Positions 1 through 9,343 of a stretch of 64,000 nucleotides of DNA are shown one piece after another. The notes under the pieces were generated by a model, which was given only the letters and a program-made list of their open reading frames with translations, was not told the origin of the DNA and searched no databases. The stretch's first letter is position 1; each line of letters starts with the position of its first letter. Origin of the DNA: Deinococcus aetherius (GTDB lineage: Bacteria; Deinococcota; Deinococci; Deinococcales; Deinococcaceae); contig NZ_AP026563.1 in assembly GCF_025997855.1 (NCBI RefSeq), positions 245,633-309,632 of the forward strand. The letters are read 5' to 3'. The position numbers were made by a program, and so were the translations under genes.

Positions 1-261
<261 letters not shown>

Positions 262-288
<27 letters not shown>

Positions 289-1932
289 CCGGGGCACGAA
301 TCGCGGTCCATGCGGTGTCGTGACGGGCACCAGCACGCCCTTGCCCCGCTGGAGCGGCCCCCGCACCGCCGCCTTCCCTACACAAGCCACCGTCGCCTCC
401 GCACCTCCCGGGTGTGCGCAGCCGACGAAGCCCGGCCAGGCGGAAGGCGCGGCGAACACGCACGAGAAGCAGCGGTCGCCCGCCGTCCGCGCCGCCCGGG
501 TCGCCAATTGCCCGCGCAGCAGGGTCAGCGCGTCCAGCCCCTCCCGGCCCTGCACCCCGACCAGCAGCGGGTCGAAGACCTCGGTGTCCGCCAGCAGGAG
601 GGGAAGGGTGGCGATCAAGCGCTCGGCCCGGTCCTCCCGATACGCGAAGCGCAACACGTCCCGTGCCACGGTGGCTCGCAGGGTCGGCCAGTCGGTCCGC
701 TGAGGGGCACGTCGCGCGATCCGCAGCGCCGCCCCGCGGGTCGTGACCTCCGCGAGTTGCTGGCGGACGTCCTCGTCCAAGGTCTGGGCGGCCAGGAAGG
801 CGACGCCCACCCCCGCGTACGCCTGGCCCCGCAAGCGAATGGGGACCTCGGACCACACGCCCAGAAACTCGAACTCGAAGGTGAACGACGTCAAGTGCCC
901 CGGCGCCTTGGGCAGTCGAGAGGAGGGTGGAACTCGCGGGCGCGAACTGTCCGGACGTGCGGCACGGCCCCACCGTTTGGCCCTGACCCGTTCTGGAGGA
1001 GAGGGGACTGGGGTGGGCGGGTCTTTTTGCACGGGCGCGGCAACGGTGGCCTGCCTCCTCGCCTCACGTAGGGCGCTCAGCGTGGGAGCCTCCACCGGGC
1101 CGAGCAGGTCGAGCACCGCCTCCCCCCACCCAGGCCGGATGACGGCCGCGCCCGCCCACCAGTGCCCCTCGGTCAGCGCCCGGGTGGGATCGCCCACTGT
1201 TCCCGGGGGCACGACCCGCACGGCAAAGTGCACCTCGCAGCCCGCCGCACGCAGGTGGCGCAGGGTCTCGGTTTGCGTGACCGTTAGGGTGAGGGGGGCA
1301 CCCGAGTCGGCCTCCGCCCGGCTGCGGCGCTTGACCTCCAGCACGACCGGAGAGCCGTCGCCCTGCATGAGGACGTCCACGTTCGTGAACGCGCCAGGCT
1401 CGGCGGCGGCCAAGTGCTCGATGTGATACGCCTCGACGAGCGCGGCCAGCAGGTCCGCCTCGGGAACCGTGCGCCAGCGCGAGAGGTCCGCGAGCAGCGG
1501 ACCACCTCGGAGGGGCACCCGGAGGGCCGGGCGCGGCGCACCCGGAACCAGGCAGGACTGCCCCCGGACCGTCGTGACCTGTATCGGCCACGTGGTGTAG
1601 GTCAGGGCCTGGTCGTCCACGCTCCACTGAACGAGGGTGACCCCGTGCAGTCCCTGGCTGATCCGGGCAAGGAGGCGGGCGTCGGCCGGGGGAAGGTTGT
1701 GTGGAGAGGTGGGGGCGAAGGCGAGCCAGGTCCAGTCGCGCGGTTGGGTGAGGACCTGCACGAGCGGGTCCTGTCGCCGGGCGCGGCGCCGCAGCGCCCA
1801 CAGCCCGAAGCCCGCCACGTGATGCCCCTCGGCACACAGGGCCTTCCGCACGGCCGTTTCGGTGACCAGCGCGTCGAGGTGGGCGCGGTCGGGGGACGCC
1901 AGCGCCAGGAGGGCCGCGACGGGGCCGTTCAT
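262..1932 (-). CDS. Unknown protein with PD-(D/E)XK nuclease-like core
   Basis: A 556-residue protein starting at ATG 1932. Around residues 184-203 a strand-turn-strand pattern NVDVLMQ...VVLEVKRRS gives Asp186, Glu199 and Lys201, the D-(X)n-E-X-K signature of PD-(D/E)XK nucleases. It is followed by a helix (TVTQTETLRHLRAAGC) and the strand EVHFAVRVV, as in that fold. Near the C-terminus CFSC and GCAH could bind zinc. The middle (about 300-345) is Pro/Arg-rich and probably disordered. Nuclease function is inferred from the motif only. It converges on the RNase HI gene. Confidence 0.55.
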
Positions 1933-2010
1933 TCCTGCATGATGACGGACGAGGCGTCGCAGCGGTCTGACAGTTGAGGCCTCCGTGTGACCATCGTGGC
2001 TCGCTCCACA

Positions 2011-2214
2011 TCACAGGGGACGGCCCTGGGGAGCGGGAGGAGCGGCCCTCGGCCCCTCCGCTCCTTCACCAGGCGCCTGCGGTCCTATCATGGTGCTGAG
2101 CATCCACTTCCCACCCGCCGTCTCCATCCACCACGCGTGCTGCGCCTCGGTCAGCACGGCGAGTTTCCTCACCACCCCGTGCCGCCCCTGGTGAAACGCC
2201 CAGAACGGACGCAC
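2011..2214 (-). CDS. Possible small unknown protein
   Basis: A 67-codon GTG-started reading frame lies between two minus-strand genes. The first 50 residues look protein-like (WAFHQGRHGVVRKLAVL, AWWMETAGGKWML) and the tail is Pro/Gly-rich. No family is recognised and no strong ribosome-binding site was found. The alternative is that this 300-bp gap is non-coding. Confidence 0.25.
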   Translation of the reverse strand: MRPFWAFHQGRHGVVRKLAVLTEAQHAWWMETAGGKWMLSTMIGPQAPGEGAEGPRAAPPAPQGRPL

Positions 2215-2233
2215 GGGTTCTCCCGGCTAGCGA

Positions 2234-3094
2234 TCAGCGAGCTGCCGCCAGGCGTGCTCGTCCGTTCTGAATGCGCGCCTGGCGCGTTCGTCCACACCCA
2301 GGACAGGTGTAGACCCGGGGCTTCTCTCTCGGCCACTCCGTGAACGTCCGGTGTTCACCGCCCCAGGCCGGACCGAGCAGGCCGTGTACCCAGGCGGCAA
2401 GGCAGGCAGTCGTGCCGGGCAACATGACCGCGAGGTCCGGCGAATTCGGCGGGCAGAGCCACACGACCACCAGCAACCCGGTGTTGCCTGCGCAGCGAAA
2501 ACAGCCGATGGTCTCCGAGAGCACCGTGACCTGCACCGGCCGTACGGGCGACAGGAAGAGGTCGAGGTGTCCGCCCAACGTAGCCTCCACGGTGGCCTCC
2601 AGGCTTAAGCCCAGTGCGGGCACCTGGTGCTGCTCGGTCACGTACAGGGCCGGGGTCTCCCGCTGCCAGGGTTGCGCGCCGCGCAGGGCACGTTCGTGGG
2701 TGCGCGTGAACCACACGCCGTGCACATCGCTCGCTCGGTACCGCGCCTGTCGGGTGTGCAGAGCTTCCAGGGTGATGCCGCTGCGCTGCACCTCGAAGTA
2801 CACCCTCTGAGCCCCACGCGTGCAGAGCACGTCCGCCCGCCACGATTCGCCGCCGGGCTGTGGGAAGTCACCGTCACGCCGGACGGCCCGCTCGAGAGCG
2901 TGACCGTCGTGAATCGCGATCCGGTGCCAGGCTTGGAGGTGCACGACCGCATGCCGGCCCTGCTGTTGTCTCAGGACCTCGACGCCTGGCTGCGGGGCAC
3001 CCCGCAGGAGGCCCTGGAGGCGGCGATGATCAGTTGGCCTTCCGGGCTCCTCGTGCACACCACTGCGTAGCGTGGTGCCTGGGCTTGACCCCAA
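2234..3094 (-). CDS. CoiA-like competence nuclease
   Basis: A 286-residue frame whose centre (residues about 85-125) reads WRADVLC...VYFEVQRSGITLEALHTRQARY. This is the D...E-X-Q core of the CoiA/competence nuclease family, a PD-(D/E)XK relative, with the usual R..Y helix after it. The C-terminal half has cysteine pairs (CFRCAG, CPGCGRT) likely to bind zinc. CoiA proteins act in DNA transformation or recombination, but the exact role is unclear. The longest frame starts with TTG at 3094; a GTG at 3058 (start HEEPGRPTDH) is a plausible shorter start. Confidence 0.65.
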   Translation of the reverse strand: MGSSPGTTLRSGVHEEPGRPTDHRRLQGLLRGAPQPGVEVLRQQQGRHAVVHLQAWHRIAIHDGHALERAVRRDGDFPQPGGESWRADVLCTRGAQRVYFEVQRSGITLEALHTRQARYRASDVHGVWFTRTHERALRGAQPWQRETPALYVTEQHQVPALGLSLEATVEATLGGHLDLFLSPVRPVQVTVLSETIGCFRCAGNTGLLVVVWLCPPNSPDLAVMLPGTTACLAAWVHGLLGPAWGGEHRTFTEWPREKPRVYTCPGCGRTRQARIQNGRARLAAAR

Positions 3095-3473
3095 CGCGTC
3101 GGTCCAGCAGCTTCAACCGTTCATGCCGGGCTTCCACACCTCAATCAGGACTCGTTTGCTGGGGAGAGCCATGAGCGTGAGGGCACAAGCGGGGGGCAGG
3201 GGTGCGTCTACGTGGCCGCGTGCCCCTGCCCGTCCAATGGCCGCCCGAGTCCCGGCTTCCCGGCGGCTGAGCCCCATGCGTGGGCCACGTCTCCCGGCGG
3301 CCTCGGACTCTGGTGCCTCAGCCTGCGCCGGGACAGCGGGGGACGTCAACACGCCCGGCGGCAGACTCCACTGCACCACGGTCGAGGGTGGTCCCCGGAC
3401 GTTTCCGGCCACCGGGACGGCTGGGTCGACGTCTGACCAGTTTTTCCAATAAGATCAATTATTGTAAAATCTC
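3095..3473. other. Intergenic region with AT-rich promoter of the zincin-recombinase operon
   Basis: No convincing gene was seen in this 379-bp stretch; the frames present are GC-rich shadows. The last 35 bases are markedly AT-rich (AATAAGATCAATTATTG) and contain TATTGT and TAAAAT, both fitting a TAnnnT -10 element within 15 nt of the ATG at 3474. Transcription of the next gene therefore probably starts almost at its start codon. Confidence 0.4.
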
Positions 3474-4133
3474 ATGGTGGTTTCAACCCTCCACCCCCAC
3501 TTCGGGGATCACCCCGTCACGGATCGGCTGCGCGACCTTGCCCGTCGGGTTCGCCAGGCAGAGACGCCCGAACGAGCGGCCACCCTGGCTGCCGAACTCC
3601 TCGACCTGGTGGAAGCGATCACCCTCATGCACCACGAGGCGGGCCATGCCGCCGCGTACTACGCCCTGACCCCGGCCTCGCAGATCCGCCTCGTCCGGGT
3701 GACCTTCGACTCCCAGGAGATCCGAGGGCCCGGCTTCGACCATTTTGCGGCCGTGGTGCGCGACCTCCCCGACACCTGGCCCGGGAACGCGCACGAGGCC
3801 CTCCTCGAACTCGCCTGCCTCCTCGCCGGGCCGCTCCATACCCCCGAGTACGAGGGCCGGTACGGCCAGGCGCACATACGCCAAGACGTGGCCTTGCAGG
3901 GCACGGACGCCCTGCGGGTCGGGGAACTGCTGGAGGCGTTCGAGGAGGACGGCCTTGATCCCGAGGAGCGACGGCGTGAGGCCGAGCGGCTGGCGACCGA
4001 CCCGGCCCTGATTCCCCCCGTCCGCGAACTGGCGCGGGTCCTGTTCGACGCCTGGGACGCCGGTCAGCGCGACGTGCCGGGGGATGTCCTGGACACCGTC
4101 CTCGCCCGTCACCTCCACAGGCCGCGGGAGTGA
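3474..4133 (+). CDS. Stand-alone M41-like (FtsH-type) zinc protease domain
   Basis: A 219-residue protein with the zincin motif HEAGH at residues 54-58, followed by AAAYYAL and then IRLVRVTFDSQ, the order found in the M41 peptidase domain of FtsH. No AAA ATPase and no membrane segment are present, so only the protease part is represented. A third metal ligand cannot be fixed by eye; the acidic stretch after residue 110 (LACLLAGPLHTPEYEG) is the expected region. The gene overlaps the recombinase start (GTGA at 4130-4133), so the two are translationally coupled and may work together. Confidence 0.6.
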   Translation: MVVSTLHPHFGDHPVTDRLRDLARRVRQAETPERAATLAAELLDLVEAITLMHHEAGHAAAYYALTPASQIRLVRVTFDSQEIRGPGFDHFAAVVRDLPDTWPGNAHEALLELACLLAGPLHTPEYEGRYGQAHIRQDVALQGTDALRVGELLEAFEEDGLDPEERRREAERLATDPALIPPVRELARVLFDAWDAGQRDVPGDVLDTVLARHLHRPRE

Positions 4134-5158
4134 CGGACCTGTCCCTCGACCTGGTGCGCCGGGACCTGCACGACCGCGCCCGGGCGTGGGTAACACTCCA
4201 CCCCGACGAGCGGCGCCGCCGCGCCGTCCAGGCCTGCGCCGAAAAGGACGCCGAGGCGCTCTGGTCCCTGGTCGAGGCCTACCTCACCCAGCACGCGCAG
4301 TCGGGCGTCCTGATCAGCCGCCACACCCTGCTCAGTTACCGCACCGGGGTCCGGCAGCTCGTCGACCACATGACGAACCGGGCCTGGAAGGTGCTCGGTC
4401 CCGAGCGTGAGGACGCCCAGGGGTGGGTGGGCGACCTGATCGCTTCCGGCAAGTCGATCAGTACCGTGCAGGCCCGCGTGGCGGCCGGGATCACCCTGTA
4501 CAAGGCCCTGCGTTGGGCGGGCGCCACAAAGGCTGTTCCCTTCGAGGACGTGCGCCTCCCCCGTGACCGCCGTCACCCCCTCGAGAAGAATGCGCCGTAC
4601 AGCGAGAGCCTCGTCGCCGGGGTGCTGACCCGCGCCCGGGACGCCTACGGGGAGGCAGATACACCAGCAAAGCGCTCTCGGCAACTGGAGGTGTGGGCCC
4701 TGCTGCTGGTGCTCACCCACTCGGGACTGCGCATCGACGAGGCCCTGAGCCTGCGCTGGCCGGACGTGGACGCCGGGGACGACGAGCCGCACCTCGTCGT
4801 GCAGTCGGGCAAGGGCCGCAAGAGCCGCGTGGTCCCCATCAGCCCGCGCCTGGCGGATGCCCTGCACGCTTACCGGGGAGCGGCCCGGACCCGACGCCAC
4901 CGCGAGGACTACATCTTTCCGTACCGCACCTGGCAGGGGGCGGCGTACCACGTGCGGCCGCTGTTCGCGCGGCGGGACGGGGGGAATGATTTCCGGGGCT
5001 TCCACGCCTTCCGCAAGTACATGGGGAGCCGGCTGTACGAGGCGCTGGGGGACTTCGTGGCGGTGGCGGAGGTGCTGGGCCACGCCAACGTGAACACGAC
5101 GCGCGGGTACGTGCGGGTGGGCGTGAAGCGCGCCCGGCAAGCCATCCGGGAGTGGTGA
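4130..5158 (+). CDS. Tyrosine recombinase / integrase
   Basis: A 342-residue phage-integrase-family enzyme. Residues about 45-130 form the SAM-like core-binding domain. The catalytic domain shows Arg201 (HSGLRIDEAL), Lys228 (SGKGRKSR), His292-X-X-Arg295 (FHAFRKY), His318 (LGHANVNTT) and the nucleophile Tyr327 (GYVRV), so the active site is complete. It starts with a GTG overlapping the stop of the zincin gene. It could integrate an element or resolve plasmid multimers; no att or dif site was identified. Confidence 0.9.
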   Translation: MTDLSLDLVRRDLHDRARAWVTLHPDERRRRAVQACAEKDAEALWSLVEAYLTQHAQSGVLISRHTLLSYRTGVRQLVDHMTNRAWKVLGPEREDAQGWVGDLIASGKSISTVQARVAAGITLYKALRWAGATKAVPFEDVRLPRDRRHPLEKNAPYSESLVAGVLTRARDAYGEADTPAKRSRQLEVWALLLVLTHSGLRIDEALSLRWPDVDAGDDEPHLVVQSGKGRKSRVVPISPRLADALHAYRGAARTRRHREDYIFPYRTWQGAAYHVRPLFARRDGGNDFRGFHAFRKYMGSRLYEALGDFVAVAEVLGHANVNTTRGYVRVGVKRARQAIREW

Positions 5159-5290
5159 GGCTCACCAGGCAGGGCACAGCTACGTCCTCGCCCAGAGGCG
5201 TTTCCTGCACGAGGCTTCGGCACATCCGATCACCGCTGTTGGTGGACAGGCTGGAAAAGGGCAACCCCGCCGAGTGCGGCAAGGCCCGAG

Positions 5291-5320
5291 TCCAACCTGA
5301 GCCACAGGAACAATGGTGGT
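5291..5320 (+). promoter_or_regulatory. TCCAACCTGRCC-type promoter, leaderless, for 5321
   Basis: TCCAACCTGAGC begins 30 nt before the ATG at 5321, and AACAAT sits at -12 to -7 of that ATG. Same architecture as eleven other copies in the window. Confidence 0.55.
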
Positions 5321-5446
5321 ATGCCGTCACGTCTGCACTGTGTCCAGCACCCGGGTCATCTTCCCTGTCCTCCCCGCCTACCAGCAGGCGCTGGGCGCCA
5401 GACACTCATCCTCTGGTTCAACCTGTACACAAGCACCACGCCGTGA
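5321..5446 (+). CDS. Small leaderless ORF, 41 residues
   Basis: ATG 5321 lies exactly 30 nt after the first base of the shared promoter element, as in six other genes here. The frame runs 41 codons (MPSRLHCVQHPGH...) and its TGA overlaps the GTG of the next gene (GTGA at 5443-5446). The peptide resembles no known family and its third-position GC is lower than that of its neighbours. It may be a leader peptide that couples translation to the next gene rather than a functional protein. Confidence 0.4.
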   Translation: MPSRLHCVQHPGHLPCPPRLPAGAGRQTLILWFNLYTSTTP

Positions 5447-5784
5447 ACGACTTGCCCCTGCGCTCAGCACAGGCCCGCGAGGAACTCACTAAAGCCCTGA
5501 TGGGCGTGTTCGAGGTTGAGCGCGACCGCGCCCAACTCCTGATGCTGAGCCTCCTCACCGCCCTGGTCCTCCACCAACACGCCGGGGGGCCCCACGTCCA
5601 TGTCCGCGAGAGCAGTTACTTCGTCGGCGCGCTCCCCCTGCTGCCGGAGATTCGGGAACTCGCGTCCCTGCGGTTCAAGTACCAGCAGTTGTACGCCCAG
5701 CAGCCCGCTCAGGCGCACCTGCTCATTCAACGGGCCCTGCTCGCCCGCTTGGTCCCTCACGCGGCGCGTGGTGGAGCAGCATGA
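5443..5784 (+). CDS. Unknown helical protein, 113 residues
   Basis: The GTG start at 5443 overlaps the stop of the preceding small ORF. The frame is open further upstream, but that part lies across the promoter and is unlikely to be translated. The protein is mostly helical (REELTKALMGVFEVERDRAQLLML) and ends ARGGAA. It overlaps the next gene by four bases (ATGA), so the three small genes form one operon. No family recognised. Confidence 0.5.
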   Translation: MNDLPLRSAQAREELTKALMGVFEVERDRAQLLMLSLLTALVLHQHAGGPHVHVRESSYFVGALPLLPEIRELASLRFKYQQLYAQQPAQAHLLIQRALLARLVPHAARGGAA

Positions 5785-6212
5785 ACGTCCTCTCCCCTCT
5801 CCACAGCCTGCAGGTGCTCGACCTCCTGGGGCAAGGCCCGTCCACCACCGGCGACATCGCGGCCCTCATCGGCCTCCCGCGTGCGGACGCCCACACCCTT
5901 CTCAGGACTCTTCAGGACGCTGGCTTGGCTTGCAAGGCCGCCGACCGCGCGGGAACTCTCCGCCTCCATCATCTGACCACTCTGGAAACCGAGCCCGCCG
6001 AGGTGACCCAGGAGCGGGTCCTCGCCGAGGTCCAGCGGCAGCGCACCGTGGCGGCACTCGTCACCACGACCGGTTTTCCACGCTCGGTCGTCACGGACGT
6101 GCTCACCCGTGCGCTCTGGCGAGGTGAGGTGAGCTGCCGCTGCATCGGGAGCCTGGGGGTGTTCACCCGAAGTGGAGCCTGGCAGCCGAGCGTTTCCGGT
6201 CAACTTGGATGA
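5781..6212 (+). CDS. Winged-helix DNA-binding protein
   Basis: A 143-residue protein. Residues about 8-60 (LQVLDLLGQGPSTTGDIAALIG...LLRTLQDAGLACKAA) form an HTH/winged-helix like the N-terminus of MarR/IclR/ArsR regulators. A second helical unit (TVAALVTTTGFPRSVVTDVLTRAL) may be another winged helix. No ligand domain is visible. Coupled to the gene before it by ATGA. A candidate regulator of the plasmid's repeated promoter elements. Confidence 0.5.
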   Translation: MNVLSPLHSLQVLDLLGQGPSTTGDIAALIGLPRADAHTLLRTLQDAGLACKAADRAGTLRLHHLTTLETEPAEVTQERVLAEVQRQRTVAALVTTTGFPRSVVTDVLTRALWRGEVSCRCIGSLGVFTRSGAWQPSVSGQLG

Positions 6213-6334
6213 AGGGTGAACGGGAACGAAGGGGTGTGCGAGGGTCGGGACGTCCAGCCGCTCAAGCGAGAGCAGGGCCAGGAGCACGTGGCCGGCAACA
6301 ACAGGGCCTCACGGCTGCCCGACACGCTGCAGCG

Positions 6335-6364
6335 TCCAACCTGGCCCGCCACCACACTTCAGGG
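6335..6364 (+). promoter_or_regulatory. TCCAACCTGRCC-type promoter for 6380
   Basis: TCCAACCTGGCC, then CACACT at positions 19-24 of the element. The predicted start is about 15 nt before ATG 6380, leaving room for the GTGGAGG ribosome-binding site. Confidence 0.6.
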
Positions 6365-6379
6365 TGGAGGACATCACCC

Positions 6380-7141
6380 ATGACCAGACGCCTCACCCTG
6401 CTCGCCCTCCTCGCCCTTGTCTCCACACCTGCCGTCGCCCTGAAGGACGTGAACGTCATCCTGACCCCGCAGCAGGCCCAACACTACACCCTGACGCTCG
6501 GTCCCGGCGCCCTCGGCACCCTCGTCTTCCCCGAGGCCGTCAAGGACGTCCTGGTCACGCGCGACGGGCTGGTCGACCGCAGAAAGGACGGCAACCGCGT
6601 GCTGCTCGCGGGCCTCGCCGGGTACGGCTCCACGCCCCTGCAGATCGTGACCGAAAGCGGAACCTACATCTGGCGCCTCACCCTGTCCACCGACCACGCG
6701 GGCAGCATCGTGAACGTCACCGTCCAGGACCCCGAGGAGACGAGCCCGGCCCCGGCAACTCCACAGGTCAGCGCTCCCACCGTCAGCCTCCGTCCGGGTG
6801 CGGCCCTCGGCGCCGAGGAGATCCCGCGCTTCACCTTCACCGCCACCCGTGACGGGAACGTGCTCGTGGTCAACTACCGTGTGCAGGCCGGATCCCGGGC
6901 AGTCACTCTCAACGAACGGCAGTTGGCGATCAAGGGTCAGAACGGCGGCAATGTGCTCGTCAAGACGAACCTCGGCACGCTCGTGGTCGCCCCCGGCACG
7001 ACCCGCTACGGCACCGTAACCGCCAGCGCGGCCGACGCTGGGGCCAATCCCACGGTGCTGTGGCCGTACCGCGTCGGCATCAACGAGTACACCAGCCGCA
7101 CGATCCTCAACGTCACGCCCGGCCGCGATGCCCAGCGGTGA
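6380..7141 (+). CDS. Secreted VirB9-like domain protein
   Basis: A 253-residue protein with an N-terminal signal peptide (MTRRLTLLALLALVSTPAVA, cleavage after about 20). Residues about 25-125 form a beta-rich domain (GTLVFPEAVKDVLVTRDGLV ... NRVLLAG ... GSTPLQIVTESGTYIWRLTL) that matches the N-terminal domain of the gene at 31013 almost position by position. The layout of strands resembles VirB9/CpaC-type domains, which is an inference. A Pro-rich linker leads to a second beta domain. Being secreted and sharing the promoter type of the secretion operons, it is a candidate extra component of that system. Start chosen at 6380 because it follows an RBS and begins the signal peptide. Confidence 0.6.
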   Translation: MTRRLTLLALLALVSTPAVALKDVNVILTPQQAQHYTLTLGPGALGTLVFPEAVKDVLVTRDGLVDRRKDGNRVLLAGLAGYGSTPLQIVTESGTYIWRLTLSTDHAGSIVNVTVQDPEETSPAPATPQVSAPTVSLRPGAALGAEEIPRFTFTATRDGNVLVVNYRVQAGSRAVTLNERQLAIKGQNGGNVLVKTNLGTLVVAPGTTRYGTVTASAADAGANPTVLWPYRVGINEYTSRTILNVTPGRDAQR

Positions 7142-7604
7142 CCTGCATACCGGAGTCAACCTGCTCGCCCTGGTGGGGATCGCCGGACCCCTGGCCGCCC
7201 TGCACGTCGCCCAGGACCTGCTCCTCCCGCTGGCGGCGGGGTACCTGGTGGGCACGCTGCTGATCACGCCCGACCTCGACCTGGCGGGACACGTGCGGGT
7301 GCGGGCCCGGCGCAACTGGGGTGTCTGGGGAGACCTGTGGCGCCCATTGAACCTGTTCGTGCGGCACCGGGGCGTCACGCATACCTACGTCCGCGGACCG
7401 CTCCTCCTGCTGGGGTACGCGGGCGTCCTGCTGGCACTGCCGGTCGCCGCACTGCTCGCCGTGGACCGTGTCCTGGGCGTCACCCTGCGGGTGCCCACCC
7501 CAGGTGGGCCGCTCCTCGCGGCGGCACTGGCCGGATACCTGATCGCGTATTGGCTGCACCTGTGGCTGGACGGCTACCGGCCCTGGAACGTGCGCCGGTG
7601 GTGA
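7128..7604 (+). CDS. DUF2227-type metal-binding membrane protein
   Basis: A 158-residue protein starting inside the end of the preceding gene. Conserved polar motifs lie among membrane segments: HTGVNLL near the start, TPDLDLAG, the RHRGVTHTY block at about 80-88, and YWLHLWLDGY near the end. This His/Asp pattern matches the DUF2227/YdjM-like putative metal-dependent membrane hydrolases. Four hydrophobic segments are visible. Substrate unknown. Confidence 0.65.
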   Translation: MPSGDLHTGVNLLALVGIAGPLAALHVAQDLLLPLAAGYLVGTLLITPDLDLAGHVRVRARRNWGVWGDLWRPLNLFVRHRGVTHTYVRGPLLLLGYAGVLLALPVAALLAVDRVLGVTLRVPTPGGPLLAAALAGYLIAYWLHLWLDGYRPWNVRRW

Positions 7605-7617
7605 GAGGAGGAAGCCC

Positions 7618-9144
7618 TTGAAACAACCGACCTTCGCCGATGTCCTGCGCAGCGAGGCGCGGCTGACCTTCTTCCAGTTCGGCCGTCTCCGTCCTCCAGG
7701 CGGCAGACGGTGGTCCCGCTCCCAGCAGGACGCGCACGTCCTGGAACGGGCACGGACCTTCCTCGACGAGCGGGTGATCGGCCGAGTGCTCGCCGCCTAC
7801 GGAGTTCCACAGGCCGAGCGGGCCCTGCGGATTCTCGACGCGGCCCGTGCTCTGGTCGAGGCGGAGGCGGAGGGGCAGACGGTACGGGCCAGCAGCAATC
7901 CCTTTCAGGAAGAGGGCCTGTATTACCTCCCCCCATCCGCCCTGATCGTGGTGGGCCGACCTGCCAGCCGACCGAGCGAACCGGCCTGGATCAGCCCCCC
8001 GCCCACCGTGCCTGAGGAGGAGTACCGACCCCCGATCGATCTGGCAGCCCTCGCCGCGCAGCCGGAGTCGTCCGTGCCGCCTTCCCCTGCCCAAGGTCCC
8101 GAACGTGAAACCGGACCCGAGGCGGTGATCGTCGACCTCTCACCCGATGCACAGACCACGCCTGCTGTCGACGTGTCCCACCCAGGGTCCAGCCAGAACG
8201 GGGGACCCGGGACCCTTCCGGAGCGTGGAACGTCCCGGCGGATGTCCATCTCCGAAGCGCTGCTGCAACTCGGGTACGGAGGAGTGGAAACCTCGGAACT
8301 GTCGGACCCGCGCCTGGAACAGACTCTCCTGAAGAGCCGGCGGATCAGTGAGGACTTGGCCTTCCGGGCGCTGGCCCTCTCGCGTGGTCTCCCCTTCGTG
8401 GACGTCCGTTTGGACCCGCCACGCGAGGACGCCGCGCACCTGCTCGACGAACCCACCTGCAGGACGTACCGGGTGTTCGGGCACCGGTTGGAGGACGGGA
8501 CGTTCTCCGTCCTCACCGACCAGCCGCACCGCGAGGCGGTCCTTCGGAAGGTCGCAGCCGAACGCAGCGGGCAGCCACGTGTGGAAGTGCTGGTGACGGA
8601 GTCCACGGCGCTCGACCGCCTGCTGGAGGGAAACGACACCACGCCCCCTCAGGTTGAGGAGTCGGTCCACCAGGAGCAGGCCGGGGAGTCTCACCTGACC
8701 CTCCTGCTGGCGGCCGACACGACCATACAGCCGGGTGAGGTCACCGACTATCTGGGGACCGACTTCGACCCTGATCTCCACGCCCTGCTGCTGGCCTGTC
8801 TGGCCCACGCGCATGGGCGGGTCGTCGTGCTACGGGTGCCGGGCACGTCGGCCTGGCCCCTGGAGACGGCCCCGACTGAACGCCGTTACCCCACCCTGGC
8901 GCGCGAGGATGCGCGGGCGCTGGTGTGCACGGGTGGCTGGCCGGATGAGGACGGCGAGCGGCTGACCGCCGAGTGGACGGTCGGCGGGGCAGGCGCCGTC
9001 CTGCGAGCGTTGGGGCCCGACGGCGAGGTAAGGTTCGAGAGCCTAGTGCTGGAGCGTGGACCATTCGAAGGCCTGTCACTCCCCAATCCTTGGGAGGCAG
9101 AGGGGAGGAGGCGCGGATACCGGGGATTATTCAGTAGGTCGTAG
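7618..9144 (+). CDS. MshEN-like domain protein without ATPase
   Basis: A 508-residue protein starting at TTG 7618 after a good GAGGAGGAA site. Residues about 205-335 (MSISEALLQLGYGG...KSRRISEDLAFRALALSRGLPFV...VFGHRLEDGTFSVLTDQP) follow the pattern of the MshEN domain found at the N-terminus of GspE/PilB ATPases, which can bind cyclic di-GMP. No Walker motifs follow. The rest is acidic and partly disordered, with a beta-rich C-terminus. It resembles the tandem MshEN-like protein at 20379. Function unknown. Confidence 0.5.
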   Translation: MKQPTFADVLRSEARLTFFQFGRLRPPGGRRWSRSQQDAHVLERARTFLDERVIGRVLAAYGVPQAERALRILDAARALVEAEAEGQTVRASSNPFQEEGLYYLPPSALIVVGRPASRPSEPAWISPPPTVPEEEYRPPIDLAALAAQPESSVPPSPAQGPERETGPEAVIVDLSPDAQTTPAVDVSHPGSSQNGGPGTLPERGTSRRMSISEALLQLGYGGVETSELSDPRLEQTLLKSRRISEDLAFRALALSRGLPFVDVRLDPPREDAAHLLDEPTCRTYRVFGHRLEDGTFSVLTDQPHREAVLRKVAAERSGQPRVEVLVTESTALDRLLEGNDTTPPQVEESVHQEQAGESHLTLLLAADTTIQPGEVTDYLGTDFDPDLHALLLACLAHAHGRVVVLRVPGTSAWPLETAPTERRYPTLAREDARALVCTGGWPDEDGERLTAEWTVGGAGAVLRALGPDGEVRFESLVLERGPFEGLSLPNPWEAEGRRRGYRGLFSRS

Positions 9145-9286
9145 GCGAGCGGCCTTTTCCTCCTTATTACACGATTTGTCTCCCAGGGAAGGAAGTCTAA
9201 AAGTATGCTAGGCTGGGGTCGGTACCCCACCTTGCCCGCACTGGGGCCTAACGGGGCGCGTGACCGCCACTTGCACAGTGAGCAGC

Positions 9287-9332
9287 CGCAGAAGTGAGTA
9301 GGACAATACCAGTGCTGTTAATTACTTCTGCG
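9287..9332. repeat. Inverted repeat upstream of 9344
   Basis: CGCAGAAGT at 9287-9295 is mirrored by ACTTCTGCG at 9324-9332 with a 28-nt spacer, ending 11 nt before the ATG at 9344. The position suits an operator of that gene. Confidence 0.4.
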
Positions 9333-9343
9333 CTAGGAATCAC

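Noticed and set aside
5152..5442. Long N-terminal extension of the 5443 gene
   Set aside because: It would start before the promoter element at 5291 and overlap the recombinase end; the composition is not protein-like.
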